DNA from: an uncultured Chitinophagaceae bacterium
GTDB lineage: Bacteria > Bacteroidota > Bacteroidia > Chitinophagales > Chitinophagaceae
Direction: 5' to 3'
DNA: 64,000 bases
NCBI GenBank assembly: GCA_936908745.1
Contig: CAKZFX010000015.1
Coordinates: 248,001-312,000 of the forward strand
Numbering within the stretch: position 1 is the first letter of the stretch; each line of letters opens with the position of its first letter. Below are positions 54,581 to 63,989 of this stretch, piece after piece. Made by a program: the position numbers and the translations under genes. Below the pieces are notes generated by a model, which saw nothing but the letters and a program-made list of their open reading frames with translations, was not told the origin of the DNA and made no database searches.

Positions 54581-55293
54581 TAAAGAATGTTGTTTGTGTA
54601 CTGATCGGTTCCGTGCTGTTGGTTCAAAATGCATCGGCACAGCCCCGCGACCTGAACCTCTATGACCATGACAGCAAGCCTTATTATTTTGGTATCACGT
54701 TAGGCGCCAACCTGGCCCGTTTTCAAACAGAACTGCATCCCCGGTTTTTACAATACGATAGCGTACTGGTAGCTGAACCTGTGAACTCCGGCGGTATTGT
54801 ATTAGGCTTATCTGCCACCGGCCGTTTGTCCAATCGTTTTCAAATACGCTTCAATCCTCAGTTGATGTTTATTGAAAGAAGCATCTACTACAAACTAAAA
54901 CACCCTGATCCGCTGGAGGATAATGCAACCGAGGTAACGAAGAAAGTGGAATCGGTAACGGTTTCTTTTCCTGTAAACATCAAATTCCAGTCAGACCGTA
55001 TCGGCAACTTCCGTGTGTACCTCATGGCCGGTATGAAAGGTGAAATAGATTTGGCAAGCAATGCAAGAGCTAAAAGAGCAGAAGACCTTGTAAAGATCAA
55101 TAAATATGATTTCGGCCCCGAATTCGGGATCGGCTTTAACTTCTTCTTCCCCAGTTTTATTTTATCTCCTGAAATAAAACTGAGCAATGGCCGCACCAAT
55201 GTTCACAGCCGTGATGAGAACTTAAAATACTCCAATGTATTTGACAAGATCTTCTCCCGCATGATTGTGCTGAGTGTGCATATTGAAGGTTAA
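54547..55293 (+). CDS. porT: Type IX secretion protein PorT
   Basis: Outer-membrane beta-barrel protein of 248 residues, a component of the type IX secretion/gliding apparatus. A signal segment (SLIKNVVCVLIGSVLLVQNASAQ) is followed by YYFGITLGANLARFQTEL and strands ending with ...SPEIKLSNGRTN and MIVLSVHIEG. The gene starts inside ubiE (34-bp overlap); ubiE-porT adjacency is well known in Bacteroidota and supports the name. The type IX-like protease at 50,184 is a plausible cargo of this system. Confidence 0.88.
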   Translation: MLHLLREKASLIKNVVCVLIGSVLLVQNASAQPRDLNLYDHDSKPYYFGITLGANLARFQTELHPRFLQYDSVLVAEPVNSGGIVLGLSATGRLSNRFQIRFNPQLMFIERSIYYKLKHPDPLEDNATEVTKKVESVTVSFPVNIKFQSDRIGNFRVYLMAGMKGEIDLASNARAKRAEDLVKINKYDFGPEFGIGFNFFFPSFILSPEIKLSNGRTNVHSRDENLKYSNVFDKIFSRMIVLSVHIEG

Positions 55294-56975
55294 AAATCAA
55301 ACTCTCGCCGGTGCATATTCCAGCGCAGGCCTACCGTTATTACAGAAGTATTGGCAGTTGTCAATGGCGCTGTTACTGTCTTTTGTCTCCGGATCACACC
55401 GTTGAATTCAAGGAACATATTTTCCCTTAATTCATAAGAAAGCAGGAACGATGCATACAATACATTTGTTTTCCAGCCACTGCCAATGTTGAACCCATAA
55501 TCATCCTGGCGATATGCAATCACGTTGGGCAAAAAGATATTGCTGCCAAAACTTTTGCTGCTGGAATCTCTTCCTTGTTGATAATAAATCAGCTTAGCCA
55601 CCGCTAACCATTTTGGCGCAGGCTGGTACCGGGCGATACCGATAAACTCCTGGAAATTGGCACCCAGCGGATGCGCCAACGGTTGATTATAATGCGTATA
55701 ATTAGCCACAGAATCATAATGCGAATAGGTAAACGGTCTTACACGGTTATGCTCTGCCTGCAGATCAAGGTTCTTGATACCAAAGGCATCAATATACTTC
55801 GCACCCACCTGTATGCCCCATTTATTCGCCCACCAGCCACGGTTCTTTTTGATCTCTGATAATAAAAATTCATCCAGTGAAAACTGTCCATACACCTGGA
55901 AGCGTTTGGCAATATTGGCTTTGTAGTCAATACCGATCACAGAGTTATCAAAACTACCGTTTTGCTGCTCGATAGAACGATAGAAAATGATCGGGTTTAA
56001 ATAACCAAAATCAAAACGGTCTTTGCGGCCAAAGATCACACCTTCAAACAAACCAATGTTCAGCCACCTGGTAATATTCATATCCAAATGGTGCATGGCC
56101 GCATATTTTTTAGGCAACAGTTTATCACCTGCTCCCGGAATTTCTGCCGAATGCAACTCCATGAATAAATTCTGGTAATTCAACTTCCAGATACGTGTAT
56201 TCAATTTCAAAAACAGGTTGCTGTTCCCAAAATCGCTCAACAGCAAACTGCGATAGCCATTACCAATAAAATTTTTATCATAGCCAAAGGTTACATCAAT
56301 ATACTTGGTCACGTTAAATGTGAAATAACCTCTTGCATCAAAATAGTCAAAACCGGTTGTCTTAAATGACTTGTATAAACCTTGTCCCGGCACAGCCAGC
56401 CGCTCTCCCACCCACTGACGCACATAGGCCGGGTCTCTTTCCTGGTTATCGGTGATATAAGTATAAAAACCAATCTTATTAGCGATGCGGCCTCTTACCT
56501 GCACGCCTCTTGTATTTAAGAACAGTTTTTCATCGCTGTCCTGCTCTTTCGAAAGCGTGTATTGAAAAACAGGGTTGACCACCAGGTCAAAATCCTTTAC
56601 ATGCACTTCATATAAATTGGCCGGTGAGGTATAGAAATTTTTAAGGATCGGCTTCCGGCTGTTATACTTGATCCTGTCGGCTTCCGGCAGGTACTCAAGG
56701 TTATTCAGGTAAACACTGTTGAGGTTGTGGGCATCCACTTTAGACAACTGTGTTCCGTACTTTGCCACATAGCTGCTCACCGCGTTCATCAGGTGTTTGC
56801 GGCTGAAAGGTCTTGTTTTGGAAAAATTGAAATTGGAATCAGTACCGGCCTTTATTTCCCAGCGATCGAGTAAAATATTCGCTTTATCACCCTGTGGCAG
56901 GTAAGTTGTCTGAGCTGCTGCGAACAACGGACAAAAAATCGCTAACAGTCTTACAACGGTTTGTTTAAATTGCAT
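55290..56975 (-). CDS. RemB/Wzi-like outer-membrane beta-barrel protein
   Basis: A 561-residue exported protein. A signal peptide ends near FAAAQ (about 21). The rest looks like a barrel with many alternating strands (FTFNVTKYIDVTFGYDKNFIGNGYRSLLLSDFGNSNLFLKLNT region) and a final aromatic strand ending REFDF. This resembles the gliding-motility protein RemB and the capsule-assembly protein Wzi. The function is not settled by sequence. It converges on porT with stop codons overlapping by 4 bp. Confidence 0.8.
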   Translation of the reverse strand: MQFKQTVVRLLAIFCPLFAAAQTTYLPQGDKANILLDRWEIKAGTDSNFNFSKTRPFSRKHLMNAVSSYVAKYGTQLSKVDAHNLNSVYLNNLEYLPEADRIKYNSRKPILKNFYTSPANLYEVHVKDFDLVVNPVFQYTLSKEQDSDEKLFLNTRGVQVRGRIANKIGFYTYITDNQERDPAYVRQWVGERLAVPGQGLYKSFKTTGFDYFDARGYFTFNVTKYIDVTFGYDKNFIGNGYRSLLLSDFGNSNLFLKLNTRIWKLNYQNLFMELHSAEIPGAGDKLLPKKYAAMHHLDMNITRWLNIGLFEGVIFGRKDRFDFGYLNPIIFYRSIEQQNGSFDNSVIGIDYKANIAKRFQVYGQFSLDEFLLSEIKKNRGWWANKWGIQVGAKYIDAFGIKNLDLQAEHNRVRPFTYSHYDSVANYTHYNQPLAHPLGANFQEFIGIARYQPAPKWLAVAKLIYYQQGRDSSSKSFGSNIFLPNVIAYRQDDYGFNIGSGWKTNVLYASFLLSYELRENMFLEFNGVIRRQKTVTAPLTTANTSVITVGLRWNMHRREFDF

Positions 56976-57005
56976 GTGTCAGGAATTCAGTTTAATTAAC
57001 AAAGT

Positions 57006-58349
57006 ATGCAAAAATATCTGATAAAAAACATATCTGTGGTGAATGAAGGCACTATTAAAAATGCAGATGTGTTGATAACAAACGGACGGATCGAAAAGAT
57101 AGGCGCAGCGATCACGGCAGGCGATGCAAACCATACAGAAATCAATGGCGAAGGCAAACACCTGCTGCCCGGCTGTATTGATGACCAGGTGCATTTTCGC
57201 GAGCCGGGATTGACACATAAAGCCACGATTGCCACGGAAGCCAAAGCCGCGGTGGCTGGCGGCGTCACCAGTTTTATGGAAATGCCGAATACCATTCCCA
57301 ATGCGCTGACACAGGAACTGCTGGAAGATAAATACAGCATTGCGTCCCGTACATCACTGGCAAATTATTCCTTTTTCATGGGCACCGGCAATGACAATGC
57401 GGAAGAAGTGCTGAAAACAAATGCAAAGAAAAACGAGGTGTGCGGTGTCAAAATATTTATGGGTTCCAGCACCGGCAATATGCTGGTGGATAACCCGAAC
57501 ACACTCGACAGGATTTTCAGGGAAAGCGAATTGCTGATAGCAACGCATTGTGAAGACGAACGCATCATCCGTCATAACCTGCAACAGTTGAAAGCAACAG
57601 GACGTGAACTTGTACCCGCCGATCATCCTGTTATCCGTAATGATGAAGCCTGTTATGAATCTTCCTTATCAGCCATCCAGATTGCTAAAAAATACAATAC
57701 ACGTTTACATATCCTGCATATCAGCACGGAAAAAGAATTGCAGTTATTTACCAATATGATCCCGCTGAAGGACAAACGGATCACGGCGGAAGTTTGTGTG
57801 CATCATCTCCACTTCACCAGTGACGATTATGCCACACTCGGCAACAAGATAAAATGCAACCCCGCCATCAAAGCGCCGCATAATAAAGCAGCCTTATGGG
57901 AAGCCTTGCTCGACGACCGGCTGGATGTAATCGCCACCGACCATGCGCCGCATACCTGGGAAGAAAAAAATGAACTCTATGAAAAAGCTCATGCGGGTCT
58001 GCCACTGGTGCAGCACTCTTTATCATTGATGTTATACTATCACCAGCAAGGAAAGATCACATTAGAAAAAATTGTGGAAAAAATGAGCCACGCCGTGGCC
58101 GATTGTTTCCAGGTAAAAGAACGTGGTTATATCCGCGAAGGCTACTTTGCCGACCTCGTTATCGCCGACCTCAACAAACCGGCACAGGTTTCGAAGGAAA
58201 ATATCCTGTATAAATGCGGCTGGAGCCCGCTGGAAGACTTTAATTTCCCCGCTTCCATCACGCATACTTTTATTAATGGCCATTTAGTTTATGGAAATGG
58301 GGTGTGGGATGAATCAAAGCAGGGACAACGTTTGAAATTTGACAGGTAA
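57006..58349 (+). CDS. pyrC: Dihydroorotase (Bacteroidota class I type)
   Basis: Amidohydrolase-fold enzyme for ring closure in pyrimidine synthesis, 447 residues. LLPGCIDDQVHFREPGLT is the metal-site strand 1; the first His of the classic HxH is Gln here (residue 61), the second His63 is kept. VKIFMG (candidate carboxylated Lys), THCED, HILHIST and ATDHAPHTWEEK (catalytic Asp) are intact. I recall QVHFREPG as usual in this phylum, so it is probably a working enzyme of variant site, but a non-catalytic paralogue cannot be excluded. Confidence 0.88.
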   Translation: MQKYLIKNISVVNEGTIKNADVLITNGRIEKIGAAITAGDANHTEINGEGKHLLPGCIDDQVHFREPGLTHKATIATEAKAAVAGGVTSFMEMPNTIPNALTQELLEDKYSIASRTSLANYSFFMGTGNDNAEEVLKTNAKKNEVCGVKIFMGSSTGNMLVDNPNTLDRIFRESELLIATHCEDERIIRHNLQQLKATGRELVPADHPVIRNDEACYESSLSAIQIAKKYNTRLHILHISTEKELQLFTNMIPLKDKRITAEVCVHHLHFTSDDYATLGNKIKCNPAIKAPHNKAALWEALLDDRLDVIATDHAPHTWEEKNELYEKAHAGLPLVQHSLSLMLYYHQQGKITLEKIVEKMSHAVADCFQVKERGYIREGYFADLVIADLNKPAQVSKENILYKCGWSPLEDFNFPASITHTFINGHLVYGNGVWDESKQGQRLKFDR

Positions 58350-58353
58350 GGAC

Positions 58354-58390
58354 GATGACTCTTGACTCCTGACTAAAGACTCCTGACTCG
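58354..58390. repeat. GACTCCTGACT repeat arm between pyrC and the MutS-like gene
   Basis: GATGACTCTTGACTCCTGACTAAAGACTCCTGACTCG: the same words and orientation as the right arms at 32,540-32,572 and 37,080-37,096, again ending a few bases (6) before a start codon. No left arm is present. Confidence 0.6.
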
Positions 58391-58396
58391 AACAAT

Positions 58397-59713
58397 ATGC
58401 AGATAGACAAAATATCATTTAACGACATTTCGATCTTTCACCCGGAAGAAGAATTCTCGGTTTTTCATAAACTGAATTTTACCCGCACCTCCGGGGGCAA
58501 GGAATGGCTGCGCAAATTTTTTACGGAACCACATGATACCATTGAAAAAATAACCGGCACCCAACGGGTGATCCGCACCCTGATGGAACATGTGAAAGAC
58601 TGGCCCACGGATATCAGCAACGGAACGATGCTGGTAATGGACAAATTCATGGACTATTCGCTGGACCCCATCAGCGAAAACAATAATAGTTTCAACAGCC
58701 TTCTTTATAAATGGCTGCACAACGAAGACTATTCAATGGTGAAATACTCCATTGGGCATTTCGCTGATTTTTATCGTGGGTTGAGTAAGATCGTAAGGCT
58801 GCTGGAAGAACTGGACCTGCCCAAAAGCATCCGCATTTACGTGGAGCGCATAACAGGTTTATTAAACCAGGCGCCACTTCAAAAACTCGCTGCGACGCAG
58901 CCCGGTGAAACATTTACACCCACACAGCTTTTATATTTTGGGTATCACCTGCGCAATCGCTATCGCAACGGCACATTGGAGTTGATGGATATTTACAGCC
59001 GGCTGGATGCATGGTATTCTATGGCGGTGGCTGTAAAAACCTACAACTTAAGTTTTCCTGAATTTGTGCAACAGGAAACGCCCCTGGTAGAAGCCAAAGG
59101 CTTGTATCATATTCTCATTCCAACACCGGTTGCCTATGACCTGCAAATGAGCCCCGAACACAATTTCGTTTTCCTGACAGGCGCCAACATGGCGGGTAAA
59201 AGCACCCTGATCAAATCCGTGGGTGCGGCTGTTTTCCTGGCGCATATTGGCATGGGCGTACCTGCAGCTTCCATGAAAGTGACGTTGTTTGATGGCCTGC
59301 TGAGTAATATCAATGTACAGGACAATATCGCCAAAGGCGAAAGCTTTTTCTTCAACGAAGTACAACGGATCAAGAACACCATCGAAATGATCAACACCGG
59401 CAAAAAATGGCTGGTGCTGATTGATGAGTTGTTTAAAGGCACCAATGTGCAGGATGCAATGAAATGTTCAACCACTGTTGTAAAAGGTTTGATCAAAATA
59501 AAAAATTCGTTGTTTATTCTTTCCACGCATTTATACGAGATCGGCGACGAACTCAAAGACTACCCGAATATTTCCTTCCGCTATTTTGAAACCAATGTAA
59601 AAGATGACCAACTGGAGTTTACCTACCAGCTAAAAGAAGGCATAAGCAACGATCGGATCGGTTATGTCATCTTAAAAAGAGAGAAAGTGGTGGATATGCT
59701 GGAAAGATTATAG
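58397..59713 (+). CDS. MutS-like ATPase without mismatch-recognition domain
   Basis: A 438-residue protein with a MutS core (lever, about 1-230) and the ATPase domain: Walker A GANMAGKST (262-270), Walker B VLIDELFKGTN and the STH switch. The mismatch-binding domain I and connector II are missing, so it is not the standard mismatch repair MutS. Such short MutS proteins are common in Bacteroidota; their function is not known to me. The gene begins just after a GACTCCTGACT repeat arm. Confidence 0.88.
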   Translation: MQIDKISFNDISIFHPEEEFSVFHKLNFTRTSGGKEWLRKFFTEPHDTIEKITGTQRVIRTLMEHVKDWPTDISNGTMLVMDKFMDYSLDPISENNNSFNSLLYKWLHNEDYSMVKYSIGHFADFYRGLSKIVRLLEELDLPKSIRIYVERITGLLNQAPLQKLAATQPGETFTPTQLLYFGYHLRNRYRNGTLELMDIYSRLDAWYSMAVAVKTYNLSFPEFVQQETPLVEAKGLYHILIPTPVAYDLQMSPEHNFVFLTGANMAGKSTLIKSVGAAVFLAHIGMGVPAASMKVTLFDGLLSNINVQDNIAKGESFFFNEVQRIKNTIEMINTGKKWLVLIDELFKGTNVQDAMKCSTTVVKGLIKIKNSLFILSTHLYEIGDELKDYPNISFRYFETNVKDDQLEFTYQLKEGISNDRIGYVILKREKVVDMLERL

Positions 59714-59764
59714 GACAGAACCACGATCTTTTGGATTATTTTAGATTATCAGGAGATACACTTT

Positions 59765-61372
59765 ATGGCAAAAGCATTTTTCACCTTCCTGTCTTTAATA
59801 ACAGGGATTCTTTCATTCTCACAATCTAACGTGGATGTGTTGCATTATCGTTTTGATATAAAACTGAACGATCAGAATGACAGCATTTACGGCGAAGCCG
59901 GTATCTGGTTTATCCCTGAAAAAAATACCAGCACCACTTCGTTTGACCTGACCGGCATGAATAGCAAAGGATCGGGCATGAAAGTGGAATCCGTAAAATA
60001 CCTGCATGGCTGGCCGGGTGAAATTAACTTCAAAAAAGCAACATTTAAACAAGCGGATGATATAATCTCCATCAGTTTTGATAAAAATGATAAACAAGAC
60101 ACTTGTTATGTGCTGATCAGTTATAAAGGCATACCAGCCGATGGCCTGATCATTTCTAAAAACAAATATGGCAACCGGACTTTCTTCGCTGATAACTGGC
60201 CCAACCGCGGACACAACTGGTTGCCCTGCCATGATGATCCTGCTGATAAAGCATCGGTGGAGTTTATTGTAACAGCACCGCTGCATTACCAGGTGGTGGC
60301 AAACGGTATCCAAATAGAAGAAACCAACCTGCCCGGCGACTGGAAAAAAACACATTGGAAAGAAGAGGTGCTGATCTCCACCAAAGTGATGGTGATCGGT
60401 GTGGCGGATTTTGCCGTTAACCTTTCGGATATGGTGGATGGCTGTATTCCTGTGTATAGCTGGGTGTATCCCGAAAACCGCGACTGGGGGTTTTATGATT
60501 ACGCACAGGCCGCAGAAATTTTACCGTGGTTTATTAAAAACATTGGCCCGTATGGTTATAAAAAATTAGCCAACGTACAATCCAAAACCATCTTTGGTGG
60601 CCTCGAAAATGCCAGCACCATTTTTTATGCGGAATCATCGGTAAATGGCATGCGCACATCCGAAGGATTGATTGCCCATGAAATTGCGCACCAGTGGTTT
60701 GGCAATATGGCCACCGAAAAATCCTTTGCGCATTTATGGCTGAGTGAAGGTTTTGCCACCTATATGACGATCCTCTACATGGAAGCCACACATGGAAAAG
60801 ACACTGCCCGCAAAATGCTGATGGAAGACCGTGAGCAGGTAATAAATTTTGCAAGGCAAAACAATCGCCCGGTGGTGGACAATACAAAGGATTTCATGGA
60901 ATTGCTGAACCCCAACAGCTACCAGAAAGGCGGCTGGATACTGCACATGCTTCGCCGTGAACTGGGCGATGATATTTTCTGGAAAAGCATTCGCTCCTAC
61001 TATGCCACATACGCTGGCAAAACGGCCGACACGGACGACCTGCGGGCCATCTTTGAAAAAACGGCTGGCAAAGATTTAAAACAATTCTTCCGGCAATGGC
61101 TGTTCACTCCCGGTATCCCTGACCTGGATATCAGTTGGAAAAACGATGCGGCGAAAAAACAGGTAACGATCACCGTCGAACAGAAAAACGCCACCCCTTT
61201 TACATTTCCGCTGGAGATACAACTCAAAGGACAAAATGCGCAGGTCGAAAAATTAGCTGTCAAACAAGCTAAACAAAGCTTCACCCTGCCGGTGAAAGAA
61301 ACGATTACCAGCGTAAAGGCCGATCCTTCCATTTCCCTGTTGTTTACCGCTACCGTTACGCAGGAGAAATAG
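59765..61372 (+). CDS. M1 family aminopeptidase
   Basis: A 535-residue exported gluzincin. A signal peptide (ending FSQS, about 20) precedes an N-terminal beta domain (about 20-215). The catalytic domain has GGLEN (exopeptidase motif, GAMEN variant), HEIAHQWFGN (zinc ligands His305 and His309, Glu306) and LSEGFATY with the third ligand Glu328; a C-terminal beta domain follows from about 450. It is short for the family because the long helical C-terminal domain is missing, as in other small periplasmic or extracellular M1 enzymes. Confidence 0.92.
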   Translation: MAKAFFTFLSLITGILSFSQSNVDVLHYRFDIKLNDQNDSIYGEAGIWFIPEKNTSTTSFDLTGMNSKGSGMKVESVKYLHGWPGEINFKKATFKQADDIISISFDKNDKQDTCYVLISYKGIPADGLIISKNKYGNRTFFADNWPNRGHNWLPCHDDPADKASVEFIVTAPLHYQVVANGIQIEETNLPGDWKKTHWKEEVLISTKVMVIGVADFAVNLSDMVDGCIPVYSWVYPENRDWGFYDYAQAAEILPWFIKNIGPYGYKKLANVQSKTIFGGLENASTIFYAESSVNGMRTSEGLIAHEIAHQWFGNMATEKSFAHLWLSEGFATYMTILYMEATHGKDTARKMLMEDREQVINFARQNNRPVVDNTKDFMELLNPNSYQKGGWILHMLRRELGDDIFWKSIRSYYATYAGKTADTDDLRAIFEKTAGKDLKQFFRQWLFTPGIPDLDISWKNDAAKKQVTITVEQKNATPFTFPLEIQLKGQNAQVEKLAVKQAKQSFTLPVKETITSVKADPSISLLFTATVTQEK

Positions 61373-61398
61373 CCTGTGGCAAGTGGGTATGTGTCAAA

Positions 61399-61437
61399 TT
61401 GGGTTTTCTGCTTATATTGGCACTCTGTAAAACCCAA
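61399..61437 (+). promoter_or_regulatory. Leader hairpin before the 61,449 gene
   Basis: TTGGGTTTT (61,399-61,407) and AAAACCCAA (61,429-61,437) are a perfect 9-bp inverted repeat with a 21-base loop, ending 11 bp before the ATG. It could be a weak terminator of the aminopeptidase gene or a leader structure; a TTATATTGG in the loop resembles a -7 box. Confidence 0.3.
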
Positions 61438-61448
61438 AACTTACTACT

Positions 61449-62294
61449 ATGGGCGGCGTTCCTTCCGGCGGCAGCACTATTAAAAATATCCTGATCGGTG
61501 TATTCACCACCGTGGTGGCTTACCTGATCGTGCATTTTATTTTAGATAAAAAGAAAGGAAACGATGACCTTGAAAAGACCTACCAGGCTACGGAAAATGC
61601 CTTCCGTTCTATCAACGACTATGTCAACCTTGCTGACCTCAAGTTTAAAACCATCGCTTGTTTCAGTTGTGATAAATCGCAGATGAAACAGGAAATGACA
61701 AGGGAACTGACACAGCTTTCTTCCAACCTGAAAAAGATAGCGGAAAACACTGCCGTGGATGAAAAGATGCGGACGATCGCAGAATTGACCATGCAGCAGT
61801 TTGAAGAAGAAAAGCCTTTGTATCAAAATTATTTTGACAGCCTGCAGGTAATTGACCAGCTACCGGAAGCGGAAAAAATGGCGGCTTCGACTAACCTGGT
61901 GGAAAGTTTTATGAAACGTATCCAATACCTGCAAAACAGGGATGTGGACGATATAAAGGCGTTGCGTGACAAGTTGCTGGAGAAATATAAAAAGTATACA
62001 AAAGAAAACAGTTTTGTTTTTGTTCCGAATGAAGTTGTATTCGACGAAGAAGCACTTACCCGTAAATGGAGAATTGAATGTGTCTATTTTTTAGACATTA
62101 AAGCAGACAACACGGTTATTTTCCTCGGCCCGGAAACAGAAATAAACGGTAAGTGGAAACTGCAAGGCAAAGAGCTTTATTTGTCATTAAACAATGGCGA
62201 AGAGCTGCATTATACCATTGAAGAGCTATCCAATAAAGTCATGCAACTGAAGTACGACGGATCACCTGTTGCAAGCGTTGCCTGTCCGAATTAA
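61449..62294 (+). CDS. Membrane-anchored protein of unknown function
   Basis: A 281-residue protein with one N-terminal membrane helix (about 12-31), a helical region likely to be coiled coil (about 40-190) and a C-terminal beta domain of about 80 residues (RKWRIECVYFLDIKADNTVIFLGPETEINGKWKLQGKELYLSL), which reads like a lipocalin-like or DUF-type small barrel. Two cysteines occur in TIACFSCDKS. No family recognised. It stands alone between the aminopeptidase and comM genes. Confidence 0.65.
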   Translation: MGGVPSGGSTIKNILIGVFTTVVAYLIVHFILDKKKGNDDLEKTYQATENAFRSINDYVNLADLKFKTIACFSCDKSQMKQEMTRELTQLSSNLKKIAENTAVDEKMRTIAELTMQQFEEEKPLYQNYFDSLQVIDQLPEAEKMAASTNLVESFMKRIQYLQNRDVDDIKALRDKLLEKYKKYTKENSFVFVPNEVVFDEEALTRKWRIECVYFLDIKADNTVIFLGPETEINGKWKLQGKELYLSLNNGEELHYTIEELSNKVMQLKYDGSPVASVACPN

Positions 62295-62341
62295 ATTGTT
62301 GTACCACTTTTCAGCTTTCTCAATTTTATTACCTTCAATTC

Positions 62342-63892
62342 ATGCTGGTAAAAACATTTGGCAGCGCCGTGTATGGTGTTGAAGCCATTTCCATCACTAT
62401 TGAAGTAAACTGGATGACACAGTCGGGCAAAGACACCACACTCGTGGGCCTGCCTGATAATGCGGTAAAAGAAAGTATGCAACGGGTGGAAAGCACGTTT
62501 AAAACAAATGGCTTTCAAATGCCCCGCACCAAAGTGGTGATCAACCTTGCTCCTGCCGATATTAAAAAAAGCGGAACTGCTTTTGACCTGCCGATTGCTA
62601 TCGGCTTATTAGGCGCTACCGAACAGATCAGCAACCGCGAAGCACTCAGCAAATATGTGATCATGGGCGAGCTAAGTCTTGATGGTGAAGTGCGGCCGAT
62701 CAAAGGCGCCTTGCCTATTGCGATACAGGCAAGAAAAGAAGGATTCAAAGGCTTGATCGTTCCTAAAGTAAATGCAAAAGAAGCGGGCATGGTCAATCAA
62801 TTGCAAGTGTATGGCGTTAATCATATCAAAGAGGTGATTGATTTTTTTGAAAAAGAAGAAACAGGATTAGAACCCGTGCTGGTGAATACAAGAGACGAGT
62901 TTTTTCATTCGCAATATGATTTTGAATTTGACTTTGCCGATGTAAAGGGACAGGAAAATATCAAACGGGCATTGGAAATAGCAGCCGCCGGTGGCCACAA
63001 TGCCATACTGATCGGCCCGCCCGGTGCAGGTAAAACGATGCTGGCAAAACGGTTGCCAACGATCCTGCCTCCTTTGTCCTTACAGGAAGCGTTGGAAACA
63101 ACCAAGATCCATTCCGTAGCAGGTAAATTGCCGGAAAATGCAACACTGGTTTCACGTCGTCCTTTTCGTTCGCCGCATCATACTATTTCAGACGTGGCAT
63201 TGGTGGGCGGTGGCGGCAATCCGCAACCGGGTGAAATTTCATTGGCGCATAATGGTGTTTTATTTTTAGATGAACTGCCGGAATTTAAACGAACGGTCTT
63301 CGAAGTGATGCGCCAGCCGATGGAAGAAAGACGTGTCACTATTTCCAGGGCAAAAGTCGCATTGGACTTTCCCGCTTCATTTATGTTGGTGGCATCCATG
63401 AACCCCTGCCCTTGTGGTTTTTATAATCATCCCGAACGTGAATGCACTTGCCCGCCGGGAGCCGTTCAGAAATACTTAAATAAAATTTCAGGGCCGTTAT
63501 TAGATCGCATTGACCTGCATGTGGAAGTAACACCGGTTGCATTTAGTGAACTATCAAGCGTCCGGCCACAGGAACAATCCTCTTCTATCCGTGAACGGGT
63601 GATCAAAGCAAGAGATATACAAGCTGCCCGGTACAAAGACAATCCCGGCATTTATTGTAATGCGCAAATGAGCAGTAAGCTATTGAAAGATGTTTGTGTG
63701 ATTAACAACGTTGGCGCCAACCTCCTGAAAGCTGCCATGCAAAAACTCAATCTTTCTGCAAGAGCTTATGACCGCATCTTAAAAGTGTCAAGAACGATTG
63801 CGGATCTTTCCGATAGCGCCGACATCAAACCCGAACATTTGGCCGAAGCGATACAGTATAGAAGCCTGGATAGAGAAGCTTGGGCAGGGTAA
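62342..63892 (+). CDS. comM: YifB/ComM family magnesium-chelatase-like AAA+ ATPase
   Basis: A 516-residue hexameric helicase-like protein; ComM promotes branch migration during natural transformation in Vibrio. An N-terminal ribosomal-S5-like domain (VKTFGSAVYGVEAISITIEV, GLPDNAVKES, ADIKKSGTAFDLPIA) precedes the AAA+ core with Walker A GPPGAGKT, FRSPHHTISDVALVGGG and the VLFLDELPEF Walker B, and a C-terminal zinc-like CPCG...CTCPPG insert. The family motifs and length are typical. DNA-uptake partners such as comEC are not nearby. Confidence 0.93.
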   Translation: MLVKTFGSAVYGVEAISITIEVNWMTQSGKDTTLVGLPDNAVKESMQRVESTFKTNGFQMPRTKVVINLAPADIKKSGTAFDLPIAIGLLGATEQISNREALSKYVIMGELSLDGEVRPIKGALPIAIQARKEGFKGLIVPKVNAKEAGMVNQLQVYGVNHIKEVIDFFEKEETGLEPVLVNTRDEFFHSQYDFEFDFADVKGQENIKRALEIAAAGGHNAILIGPPGAGKTMLAKRLPTILPPLSLQEALETTKIHSVAGKLPENATLVSRRPFRSPHHTISDVALVGGGGNPQPGEISLAHNGVLFLDELPEFKRTVFEVMRQPMEERRVTISRAKVALDFPASFMLVASMNPCPCGFYNHPERECTCPPGAVQKYLNKISGPLLDRIDLHVEVTPVAFSELSSVRPQEQSSSIRERVIKARDIQAARYKDNPGIYCNAQMSSKLLKDVCVINNVGANLLKAAMQKLNLSARAYDRILKVSRTIADLSDSADIKPEHLAEAIQYRSLDREAWAG

Positions 63893-63908
63893 AATAACCA
63901 CCAAATTC

Positions 63909-63989
63909 ATGTCGAAATTGTCATATGTTTTCAACATTAAGTAAAATTGATGTCGAATTACTCGACATGTTAGCAACATTAATGTCGAA
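63909..63989. repeat. ATGTCGAA repeats near the right edge
   Basis: ATGTCGAA occurs at 63,909-63,916, 63,950-63,957 and 63,982-63,989, with the reverse TCGACAT at 63,962-63,968 forming an inverted repeat ATGTCGA-N5-TCGACAT (63,950-63,968). Four copies in 81 bp after a gene end suggest an operator or iteron region for the next gene, which lies beyond the window. Confidence 0.6.

Noticed and set aside
59134..59556. 140-codon minus-strand frame
   Set aside because: Antisense to the Walker A and B motifs of the MutS-like gene.
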